From Maratus speciosus (taxonomy: Eukaryota > Arthropoda > Arachnida > Araneae > Salticidae), in assembly GCA_963932465.1 (NCBI GenBank), contig OZ010793.1, positions 368,618,459-368,682,458 on the forward strand: a stretch of 64,000 nt of DNA. The letters are read 5' to 3'. Positions 1-10,008 of the stretch are shown here, piece after piece. Position 1 is the stretch's first letter; each line of letters opens with the position of its first letter. Below the pieces are notes generated by a model, which was not told where the DNA came from, made no database searches, and worked only from the letters and a program-made list of their open reading frames with translations. The position numbers were made by a program, and so were the translations under genes.

Positions 1-980
1 CCTAGCTAGGAAGTAAGAAAACTTTAGGAGATCTTTCAAAGTTTTTTTTTTCTATTTCCTTGTGGTCGAGTATGAGATAAGCATTAGCCATTGAAATTGA
101 AACTAAGAACTGCCATATTGAAAACAAAACAAAACAAGAGAATGAACTTAACTTTTAAATATGTCTGTTTTTTAGTGATGTTATTACTTTAAATTTGAGA
201 AAAAAGATGAGAATAAATAATACATAATTTGTAATAAAAGACAACGTCATAAATTTAAAAATATATACTTCTAGAATTAGTGTTTTTTTTTTGCAAAAAG
301 ATTCAAAACTAATTAAATTTCATGTAAGATTTTGTTTAGTACAATAAATAAAATCATAAAAGACAATAATTTTAGTACTATAAAGGAATTATAACACTTA
401 CTTCAATCGCTGTTTGCAAGAGGTAAGAAATATTCCTCGATTTGAAATTTTAAAAACTACCACAACCACAGTGAGGGAGAAAGACTTTCATCAGTTTAAA
501 AGGTAATCCCATAATACATCCGACTAGCCATATTTAAAGAATGAGATGTTTCATCCTAAAAACAGGACCCGCCAGACAAAAGTTTCTTTTTTTTTTTTGC
601 CAGCTTCGACAGGACGAAGATGAATAACACAATATTATTGATATAAATTGATACGAGTTAACACTAAGCCCATTGCACACGATTTGTAGAATTTCCGGGT
701 GTAATCTTCAACCGTCGTCTACTTCTGTTCTGTGTCTATCCCGCCCTTGTATCGACGACAGCTTCTAAGAGACATTTGATGTCGAGCACACACGTCAGAT
801 GTATGCATTCAATAAATAAATAATCCAAGTTAATACGAATTAAAATCACAGTACTTCACATTTCGCAAAAAACGAATTAAAATACACGCGTACATAAAAA
901 CAAACTTTGTTTGAATTACAACGTATACCACTTCGAACGAAGACATCTAAAACGCATGCGCAACTGGGAGTGCTAGTGCC
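1..980. other. AT-rich stretch, no gene seen
   Basis: No convincing open frame, RNA gene or element end was found. The sequence is AT-rich with poly-T runs near 45 and 590. GC rises slightly around 670-790 and 940-1000. Confidence 0.5.
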
Positions 981-1007
981 CCCTGGTGGTTATTGCGTCG
1001 GAAGAAT

Positions 1008-1240
1008 CAAAACGTCTTAAATTAAGACACGTTTAAAGCAATGAAGTGTCTTAAAATAAGACGTTTGCGGATATTTTAGACATTATTCTCAGTTCGTTTA
1101 CACCATGGTCATAGTAAGACACTTATGTATCTTAAATTAAGACATCTATAATGTCTGAATTTTCAGATTAAGACACGTAAGTGTCTAAAATTCTTTTTCA
1201 GTCACATATGTGTCTAAATTTAAGACGCTTCTATTTGCAG
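1008..1240. repeat. Cluster of TTAAGAC palindromes with a CACTGCAAATA-type end
   Basis: At least five variants of the palindrome GTCTTAAATTAAGAC and its half-sites occur within about 220 bp (near 1013, 1050, 1128, 1165 and 1210). The right edge reads TATTTGCAGTG; on the opposite strand this is CACTGCAAATA, like the ends of the elements at 36247, 43155 and 43409. I infer the right part of a MITE-like element. The left end is not clear. Confidence 0.5.
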
Positions 1241-1750
1241 TGCGGGTCATTCCAAGTCAATTCAACCAATTTTTTTATGGTTTGTAACCCCACTGACAGG
1301 GATTTGGGTGAAATTTTGTGTACATATTAATTCTATCTTGATATGAATCCATCAGAAAATTTTCCTTCCTAGACCTCATAGTTTGTGAGATATGGGCGGT
1401 TAAATTTTTTTATTTTTCTCAAATCGCACATTTCTGAGCCTGTATTTTTAGACTGCAGTTCCATTTTCAAAAAAATGTTTCTGTGGATCTAAAATGCGAA
1501 TCATCTTAAAAATATCACTGTAAGTAAACAAAAAGATGCAGATTTTAATTTAAAAAATATTTAAAAAATTAACTTTAAATATTTAAGGCCAAAAATTTAA
1601 ATCAAATTTGAAAGTTTTGGTTATTTTTCCAAATTTTTGTGACTTTATGAAAAAGGCAAATAAAATGTCTAATTTCTTTTTATTTTAAATAACAGTTTAC
1701 ACTTTAGGCTTTCTAGTGATGAAATAAAAATTATGTGTTTCTCATGATTT
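1241..1750. other. Unclassified repeat-like sequence
   Basis: It begins with GGTCATTCCAAGTCAATTC directly after the previous element and has no coding potential. Its style (short AT-rich phrases, no TIR seen) resembles interspersed repeats, but I see no second copy in the window. Confidence 0.3.
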
Positions 1751-1751
1751 A

Positions 1752-2000
1752 CGCAAAAATTTTGCCTTGTTTTGTGAAACTGCACCAATCAAGAAAGAAA
1801 AAAATCTCTGCCTAATTTTAGCTGTGGTACCTAAATAACTACTGTGGTTCCTATGACTTGTTGAATATATTATATTATTCAATGATTCTTTCTTCCTTTC
1901 TTTTGTAAAGTTTTTTCTTTATTTTTTTTCTTCTGAGTAAAAGGGGGGGGGGAGTCTATGACTGCAGGCTATCCCCCCTCCATTAAATTTTGTGCATAAT
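1752..2000 (+). repeat. Direct repeat copy 1 (pair with 3870-4101)
   Basis: About 235 bp shared with 3870-4101 in the same orientation. Common words include AAATCTCT, GCTGTGGTACCTAAATAA, TGTGGTTCCT, GACTTGTTGAAT and CCTCCATTAAAT. The two copies flank the degraded coding region at 2935-3490, so they may be ends or flanking duplications of one old element. Confidence 0.6.
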
Positions 2001-2934
2001 CCTTGTTTCATTTATTTATTCATTCATATATTTTATTTAATTATAAACATTTTTAAATTTAAACACTCTCTTAATTTTTTTTTACAATATAACTGTAAGC
2101 GAAAAATCTTTTGTTGGTATAGAATAAGAAAGTACCAGAATGACTTTTTACCAATTCACATTTTCAATATGTTTTTTTTTTTCTCTCTCTCTGTATGTGT
2201 TTGAATTAAAATACTTTATTTGTATTTAACATTTTTTTAATTTTTTAATTTTATTATCTTGATTAATTTTGATCATTTTAAATTGGTTTCTTATAGTTTA
2301 AATACCTTATATTTCACAAAGCTAAATTCATTTCTATGATACATAACATGTTGATGAAAATATTTCTACACCTGCCTTGTATAAACATATTCTGACATAG
2401 GCAGGATAAAAATTAAAAATTTTTAGTAAAGGCAGGTGTTTTCGAATCTGTTAATCAAATTATTATTAGTCTGCTGTTTCTTATAATAGAAGAGTGATCT
2501 AACTTTCCTTGTGCTGCAAAAGAAAATAATAGATGAATTTGAAGATTATGCTGAAAGACAGTCATGACAACTTCTGAGAGAAAAGAGAATCTTGTCTATG
2601 CCTGAAATAAGAAAAGATAAAGCCACAGCCACAGGTCCAGAAACAATTGAACTAATTGAAAAGTTTTTAATTGTAATGAATATTGGTGAAATCCTGGCTG
2701 GAAAAAAATGTAGTTATCATTGCTAAGAATGTACTATGCACAAAAGCGATTGATATTGTGTGTATGACAATGGGTATGTGTATATACATGAGTTGTATTC
2801 TCTTTTTAAACAGGAATTTCCGAAACACTTGAGGATTATAACTCTGGTATTCAATCCAGTATTAGCAGTACTGTTCCTTTAAATGAATTTGTGACAAGCT
2901 TAGTAAAATATTTGAAAAATGTTATTCCCCTCTC
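2001..2934. other. AT-rich spacer, possible decayed 5' part of the next pseudogene
   Basis: Mostly AT-rich with no clear frame. Around 2525-2680 a short charged peptide can be read on the plus strand (…IDEFEDYAERQS, a stop, then …MPEIRKDKA). It could be an upstream exon-like piece of the coding remnant at 2935-3490, but I cannot align it to a known domain. Confidence 0.3.
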
Positions 2935-3490
2935 TTATAACGATAGCTAAATCTAATTTCCTAAAAGTAACTAAAGCAAACTTTGGCCCTCAAAAAGCTA
3001 TCGTTTTGTTGGATTTCATCAAAAATTTTACTTTTCTTATTCAGGATGAGGTTTAAAGTTATCATTGGACCAAAGAATCTGTACTCTTCATCCAACTGTT
3101 ATGTACCCTTTATCACTCAGTAATATCAGCAAGAAATATACACATTTTATCTTATGATATGCACCATGATGTCACTCTTGTGTATTTAACACAGAAGGAA
3201 GTTATATCATTTGTAAAAGAGATATTTCCTGATGTAAAGTAAGTCTTTGACTTTAGTGATGGGTGCTCCGTTCAATATAAAAATTGCAAATGATCATAAA
3301 CCTTCACCAAAATGAAGAGAATTTCTCCTTAAGATATTTAACAATATTTTTTTCTGGGGGTGAGGTGGGTGGGGAGGAGGGGGAATATCCACTGATTTTG
3401 AAATACAAAGACAATAGTGTTTTAGATACTAAATTACGGAGATCTTCTGATATACCGATGTTTTGTTATTTTACTATGTTTGGAGTAGCA
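2935..3490 (+). pseudogene. Broken copy of an uncharacterised protein family with an SDGxxxQYKN motif
   Basis: Translated fragments on the plus strand read in order: LLDF…FLIQDEV (3007-3052), an in-frame TAA, SYHWTKES, then, after frame changes, DFSDGCSVQYKN (3249-3284) and INLHQNEENF just downstream. From memory this order (LLDF/QDxxQxxHW, later FSDGxxxQYKN, then NLxxHxxDF) recurs in an uncharacterised family present in many copies in arthropods and cnidarians; its function is unknown to me. At least one stop and two frameshifts show the copy is dead. The Gly- and Glu-rich segment at 3355-3400 is a local G-rich expansion and is not part of the family pattern. The flanking direct repeats at 1752 and 3870 suggest the whole unit was mobile. 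Confidence 0.5.
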
Positions 3491-3869
3491 GTAAAATAGG
3501 AAAATTGAAATATATAATAGAAGGTTCTTAATGTTGCTTATTCATAATAAACATAAATTTAAAATTGCACAAAGAAAGAATCTTGCAAAGTAAGTCTAAG
3601 TGATACTGCAAAAGTGCGTCATTCATTTCTATATTTACATTTAGCTCTGTTCAATTTTTGAATTTTAATCTTTTTAATATAATGTTTATTCTGATTTTTT
3701 AGTTTAAAAAATTTGCATATAATTTGACAAATTCTTTATCTATTACATAAAAAATTACAACAATATAAATTTTTAAAATGTTTATAAGCAATTTTATGTA
3801 ATCTATTAGATTTAATTAATGATTATTTCAATTTTAATAAAAATGATGACTTTCTTATAGCTATGTAAA

Positions 3870-4101
3870 AATTTTGCTCTGTTTTGGGAAATTGCAACAA
3901 TTAAGAAAAAAAAAAATCTCTACCTAATTTAAGCTGTGGTACCTAAATAATTATTGTGGTTCCTGTGACTTGTTGAATTTATTTAATAAGTGCTTCTTTT
4001 TTTTATTTGCAACATAAAGTTTTTGCTTTGTTTTTTTCTGAGGAAAATGAGGAAAAAATCTGACTGCAATATTCCCCGCCTCCATTAAATATTGTACATA
4101 T
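3870..4101 (+). repeat. Direct repeat copy 2 (pair with 1752-2000)
   Basis: Second copy of the roughly 235-bp repeat described at 1752. It diverges by scattered substitutions and small indels, so the duplication is old. Confidence 0.6.
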
Positions 4102-4247
4102 TTCTTATATACTACTATTGTGAAAGTATTTATAGAAATATACTACTGAATCTAATGATAGATGTACATTTATGTGACTAACATATGCAATGAGATTGAG
4201 AACAACACAATTTCAAATAATGTGCGATATATACCAATAGTATACAG

Positions 4248-4875
4248 GGTGCAATATGTGATCTATCGCCAACCTTTAATTTCTCAACCGTTGGTCATAG
4301 ACATATAGTTCCAATTACAAAAACGTTTCAAATGAGCTAAATATTCATGTTGTGGCATTACTTAAAGTTAAAAATCAATCTTATAAAAATTACGAAATCT
4401 AACTTTTTATATGGTCCCCCAGTACCTATAGTTATATTTAGTAAAAGCGTACACATATCATAACAGATATAACACAAAAAGTTTGATATCTGTACTGCAA
4501 AAATTGACACAGTTATTAAATTTCAAAGTTTGAGATTTTTGCACATGATTTTGTCTTTCATTGAGGGATCAGTTAAAAGATGAATTAAAGTAATTCGAGA
4601 TCAAAATCAGAGGGCAATTCCCCTGCCATTTATCTAATCCTTAGTAAGTGTGTTTTATTTTCCGGTTGTTGATTCTACCTACTTTGACGTTTGAATGTTG
4701 TTCGACCCATAAAAGTTAGCTCAAGTTTTTAGATGAAATAACTTTCTTTGGTGATTCTCAGATTTGGAGATACCGGCTAAAGGTGGTTTCGCCGTAAAAA
4801 AGGACATTGCACCCTGACTTTGATCTCGAATTACTTTAATTCATCTTTTAACTGATCCCTCAATGAAAGACAAAA
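4248..4875. repeat. CAGGGTGCAAT-ended repeat with an internal inverted repeat
   Basis: It starts with ATACAGGGTGCAAT. The segment up to about 4610 is present in reverse orientation at 55852-56245. Within this copy about 50 bp ending near 4607 (the word GAGGGATCAGTTAAAAGATG) is repeated inverted at 4822-4872, where it follows CATTGCACCCTG. The reverse copy shows the intact join to CAGGGTGCAAT and GGCGAAACCACCTTTAG, so 4610-4770 here is probably a rearranged or inserted stretch. No coding frame is visible. Confidence 0.6.
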
Positions 4876-5039
4876 CACTCTTACTTCATACAATTTTCAT
4901 GTTGTAAAGAAGAAGAAAATTTTAAAAATTTATTAAAATTCGAAACATCCCAAAAATGGAGCTCTATGCGTAAATGGGTTACATTGGGCATAAATGGACA
5001 TAAATCGGATTGTGTGTTTTGGGCCGTAAGTTGAGTATG

Positions 5040-5700
5040 ACTGGTTTACAGGGGCACTCAAAATAATTCTTTTATATTACGGTCTATGGAGAAAATCGTT
5101 TGCGACGTATTTTAATGGCGTTACACTATTTAAAACAAACTGATATTGAAATTACTTCAAATTGATACATGTTACCGAGATGCACTACAAAGCGCTAACT
5201 GTCGAATATGGTGTGCATAGGATGTATAGTTCATTTACAGGGAAATACAAAAGGATTTGGTTACTGTCTATAAAGAAGAATTGCGGGTAGTGTGTTTTCA
5301 GTGTTGGTACGCGATTTTAAATGTAAAACTTTTTTTTTTTTATTTTTTTTATTTTTTTTTTTTGCATATTACTTGAAGTACATAAATTCTATAGATCGTA
5401 CACAAAGGTTGCTTGAACCATCTTAAGAACATTTTAATTTATTGACGAAAATAGCTGAATGGGAAATTTTCAGCTGTGGTATGCATTTTCTAACTGAAGT
5501 AAATTTTAGAATACCATGGAGTATACACACGGATCTATAACCATGTACAGGGCTGTACAAAAGAATTTGGATATTTTTTTTCTACTGTTGGTAATCATTG
5601 TTGAAATTGGGTTTTCAAATATGTTATTTATTTTCCAAATTGTTTATTTAGTATCGCCAGAACGATAAGTGTTTGTGTGGTAGCATAGGTGATCCAAAAC
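5040..5700. repeat. Degenerate tandem modules related to family A arrays
   Basis: Modules such as TTTACAGGGGCACTCAAAA, TTACGGTCTATGGAGAAAA and TACAGGGCTGTACAAAAGAAT recur at 47020-47630 (same strand) and, reversed, at 62820-62941 and 63843-64000. Units of about 160-180 bp resemble the body of the family A elements, but no family A terminus is seen here, so this is a fragment. A T-rich run lies at 5331-5362. Confidence 0.5.
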
Positions 5701-6005
5701 ATTACCTTTTCGGACGTTGTCCACTTATGCCCGTCTCATTTGATTTTATTTTTGAATCGCACATTGAGCTGGAATATGAAAAATATCTTACTGTCAAGAT
5801 CAAATTATAATAAACTTAGACAAATATATAATGAACTCAACAAGCATTTCTTTTTTATAAAATACTAGTTCTGATTTTGACTTTGGTTTTGGGGCATAAG
5901 CTCTTCTTCTTTTCTTTTCTTTTCTTTTTTTTTACTTTCCATTATTGACTTTTGTGAGATATTTATTAATTTGCTCAGATTAATATTGCCTGAACTTTTC
6001 GTCAT
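5701..6005. other. AT-rich sequence, nothing recognised
   Basis: No frame or element end was identified. A TTTTC-type simple repeat lies near 5907-5930. Confidence 0.4.
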
Positions 6006-6006
6006 G

Positions 6007-6274
6007 CTTCATTGGCCATTGGACTGCCAGGACTTTCTATGTCTGCTAGTATTTTGTATGCCAACTTTAAGATTCTATTTAACGTTTTTATTCTCTATTA
6101 CAGTCATATGTAACTGTGTACAAGATTCTATACATTGTATCTTCATTGGCCATTGGACTGCTAGGACTTTCTATGTCTGCTAGTATTTTGTATGCCAACT
6201 TTAAGATTCTATTTAACGTTTTTATTCTGTATTACAGTCATATGTAACTGTGTACAAGATTCTATACATTGTAT
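6007..6274 (+). repeat. Two-copy tandem duplication, 134-bp period
   Basis: The block beginning CTTCATTGGCCATTGGACTG at 6007 repeats from 6141. By eye the copies differ at only two positions (CTGCCAGG/CTGCTAGG and TTCTCTATT/TTCTGTATT). Such identity suggests a recent duplication. Open frames crossing it are incidental. Confidence 0.9.
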
Positions 6275-6383
6275 ATAATTCTTTTACATACAGTCATATG
6301 TCAAACCTGTAAATGACTATAATTATTGTAATTTTTTTTTTCATTTCCTGGTGTCGTGGCATAAATTATTATTATTATTATTA

Positions 6384-7135
6384 CAGTAGAACCTCTTTTA
6401 TCCGAAACTCTTTTAACCGAAATCAATTTTTAAACTTTTTTTTTTTTTTTTTTTTACTGTTACATTCCTCGTCTGCAAGCGGTTCTTTCCGAGCCACGAG
6501 TAAGATAAATATTTTGGATCCACTCTCTTAGAATTTCTTAGAATTTAACTTGAGCTCCAGTACGAGATTTTTACTAAAGTAAAAATTTTCATTTTTGTCA
6601 TGTGTAAAACAAAAGCCAAAAAAAAAAAAAAAAAACCCGCATTACTTTAAGTATAGAAGAAAAAATTCAAATCATAAATCATGTGGAATGGGGTGAGAGT
6701 ATGACAAAATAACCTCAAGAATACGGCACTGGTATTGCAGCGGCTAGTTTTATAAAGAGAGATGCTGCAAAAATGAAAAAGTTTTACGCAGAAAGAAGCA
6801 GAATGACTGTAATACTGGTGAACTAATAGTATTAAAAAAAACTTCATGATAGAGCTGCAAAGCAAAGGCAATCGAAACTTCAACAAACAAAACTTTGTTT
6901 CAAACCCTTGTGGTATATGTAAAAGGTACTTAATTTCAAAATTAAAATTCAGGTAGTTTATTCTTGTTTCTATTTTGCTATTGATTTATTTTTATTAAGC
7001 ACTTGTTACCATAATAAGAAACAGCGCATATATTTGCCCTTAATCTTAAAATTGAAGCATTCTCGATTATCCGAAAATTTCGATTTTCCGAAAAGTGGTC
7101 GGTCCCAATTACTTCGGATAATCGAGGTTCTACTG
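6384..7135. mobile_element. Pogo/Tigger-like DNA transposon, 752 bp, non-autonomous
   Basis: The left end CAGTAGAACCTC and the right end GAGGTTCTACTG are inverted repeats, extended by TTATCCGAA near the left end and TTCGGATAATC near the right. TA flanks both sides (6382-6383 and 7136-7137), the target duplication of the Tc1/mariner superfamily. These TIRs resemble Tigger ends. The interior holds the decayed N-terminal transposase described separately. Confidence 0.85.
6650..6860 (+). pseudogene. Tigger-type transposase N-terminal remnant
   Basis: One plus-strand frame reads INHVEWGESMTK, an in-frame TAA, then PQEYGTGIAAASFIKRDAAK and MKKFYA. This matches the helix-turn-helix layout of Tigger/jerky transposases (a basic start, then EIxxxxExGxSxxxxAxEYGxGxxTxxDIxK). 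The DDE catalytic part is absent, consistent with internal deletion. It cannot make an active protein. Confidence 0.65.
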
Positions 7136-7137
7136 TA

Positions 7138-7791
7138 TTTATTTTTTTATTGTTATTAATGGGACGGTGGACGTTTAAAAAATTTTCTTTTAATTTTCAG
7201 AATAGATATTTGAAATTTTGTGCAAATATACATTTCAACATAAGTATATGGAACAGTTTAAAAGAAATTTCCAATCTTATTATAATTTTAAGATCTTTTA
7301 AAAAATTTAAAATTTTAAAACGAAATTTTAAAATGGTCCTTGCGTCTTAATTTTTTAGATATTTCCTTGATTTTGGATTTTAACCCGAGAGTAGTCGCGA
7401 CATTTTTTAGAACGTTAGTAGTCGCGCTCGGTCCATTTGCCGCCGATACCAGCAGGCCGAAAACGAAGGGGAAACTTGCCGGTGTTATCAGATGATCGAA
7501 AACGGATAACGTAGGGTGAAAATATTGACTGAACTTTAAAGATTACAGCAATTATTCATTTTACAACCTTTTACAGCAATTATTTATTTCGCTTAAGTAT
7601 ATATTCTGTTGGGATCTAGATAAATGTTTTTAATAACTCTTTCTTCGTTTTGCATAAATACTTAAAAGTAAATAGTAAATGATTTGATTGAATTTCTGAT
7701 GTTACTATGAATCAATAATTAGTAGGAAAACATTTACGAATATGAATCTAAATTCGTGATGGGGGTATTTTTATTTTATTTTATTTTTTTA

Positions 7792-7840
<49 letters not shown>

Positions 7841-9945
7841 TTTTGGAAGGACAGAATCAGAGTCAGGTAGATTTTTATGATACTCCGGGTCTCTATATCC
7901 ATTTAATAAAATAAAATTAATACATTTAGCATCAATATATTACACTGACATTAAATTGAACAATTAAACTGAAAATAAAAATGGAACCTATGACATGCAA
8001 CAGAAAATCAAATACAATGCCACTAATTCACCAGCATATTGCGGACGATTAATTCATTTAAAACATATGAAAAACCATCAAATTTGATGCAATAAACAAT
8101 TAAAGACAGTATATATATATATATATAAACTTTTTGTACAATAATACCATTGAAAAATAATGAAAATGACTAATAATTATGAAATCACAAACACCAAATA
8201 TTAACCACATAAACCAAATATTATTAAAAATGTATAATTATATAATAAAGAAAAAGGCAAAAAATACTTAACTTCGAAATTATAAATGTAAATGTTGTAA
8301 CTACGTTTTATTTATTTATTTATTTTGTGGGGTGTCTGTGTGTGTATGAAGGGGGAGAGAAGGGGTGGAGGGCTCTCGAAATGTTTTGATTAAATCCATT
8401 TTTCAAATGAAAATTCACGATTTGTAGTTTTTCTACTTATTTCAGGGTGGGAGCAGCGCCCTTGAATAAAAACTCTGGATACGAACTTCGCTTATATAAA
8501 GTAAATAATAAATAAGTTATTGAAATTATATATTTAATTTAAATACATTTGCAATTGTAGATTTAAATCCCAAGATGGATAAATTATTTTAATTAATAGA
8601 ATCACTGAAAGGTTCATCTTAACAGGGATGTACTTTACAGCAATTATTTAATTAAAATAAATATTCAATTGTACATTTAATAGTAAGGTATTAATGTTAT
8701 AATTTATTGTTTTATAATACCATTCATTAAAATAATAAAAACAATAAGAAAATTTTCTCCGAAATTATAAATATGCAGCAATAATTTAATTTAAATGAAT
8801 TTTCTCTCATATTCTGGAAAACATTATTTGAAAAATAATTTGAACAATTGATGAAGGACAACAAATTTAAATTTGTTAGATACCGTCCCCAAGCCTCTAT
8901 TGGATTTGAATAATAATAATTAAAAAAAAAAAAAACATTTTCTGTGGCATTGTTTAAAAAAATGTGTTTTTACTTACAGTATGAAAATTTAAAAATAGTT
9001 AAATTTTCGAAAAATACTTAAAATATTTTTTTAAAATCATAGTATAAACATTCACTGAATTATCCAAAAGAGATTTTTATTTGCGTAATTTCTAACCTAC
9101 ATTATAAAATTCTCATTATTTTTCTTATTGTACAAATAAATTATATGTATGTTCTTCGCAGATATACATACAGCATTTCTGAGAAAATTGTTTTATCTTT
9201 CGAATTTGTTTTATTGTACAAAAACGATACTTTTCAGATTTTGGAGATACGGCAATTTTTTTACTGATTCCCACAAAATTCTCTTCTCTCTCTCTCTCCT
9301 TTTTTTTTTTTTTTTATCTTTTTTTTTTTTTTAATGGTTTGACAGTGTTATTGTCTGTTATCTTTCATTTCATGTTCCGGTAATAAATGGAAAGCGAGTT
9401 CTTTCAAATAATGATGATGAATTTCCCCTTTTTTCCATATTTAAACGATTATCAATTTGAGAATTTATTCCTGCAATATTTGACAATGAAAAAAAATGTA
9501 AGTGACCATCCACCAGTTTTTTGTGCGAACTGACTTCACAACTAATATAATAAAACAATTTTAAGTCACATTCTAAAAGTAAAAAAAGTACTCTATGAAC
9601 GGGTAAAATAGCAGAAAGAAAGAAAGACGAAATAACAACAGGCATAGAGTCCGTACTTCGAAGAAACATCCCCCCACAGATTTCGCGGAAATGGGAAAGG
9701 ATGAACACGAGGGGGAAAAATTCAACCAACGTAAGTGGTCGCAACGCGGTCATTTAGACCGATTGAAACTTAAGAATGAGATAAAATGCTAAGAAATAGC
9801 AGGAATGACTTGCAATTTTACTACACAAGAGTGTGAACACTCAAGGTCAGCTACACGGAATTTGGCTATCGTAACTTTAACGGGAAATGAGTTACAGGAA
9901 GATAACGAATTTCGGGCGGGGAAAAGACCAACGCGCGACTATTAA
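7138..9945. other. AT-rich region with simple repeats, no gene
   Basis: Contents: a TTAACCCGAGAGTAGTCGCG word at 7380 with TAGTAGTCGCGC 43 bp later, which could be a lone piggyBac-type end (weak); an (ATT)n run at about 7790-7841; an (AT)n run near 8111-8126; a TC/T-rich stretch at 9284-9333. The 127-codon reverse frame at 9370-9753 has no motif I recognise and an ordinary AT-rich composition; I treat it as chance. Confidence 0.4.
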
Positions 9946-9950
9946 CCAAA

Positions 9951-10008
9951 AGGTATGAAAACATGGAGGACTGAGAGCAGGAAAACACAATGATAAACCT
10001 ACGAGTCA
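9951..10008 (-). repeat. Fragment of the 26-kb foldback element
   Basis: The words TATGAAAACATG, GAGAGCAGGAAAACA and ATGATAAACCTACGAGTCA occur here and, reversed, across the loop and left inner arm of the foldback at 26151-26556. This is a partial dispersed copy. Confidence 0.65.

Noticed and set aside
9370..9753. 127-codon minus-strand frame as a gene
   Set aside because: No motif, no homology recognised, rich in Leu/Phe/Ser as expected for AT-rich chance frames.
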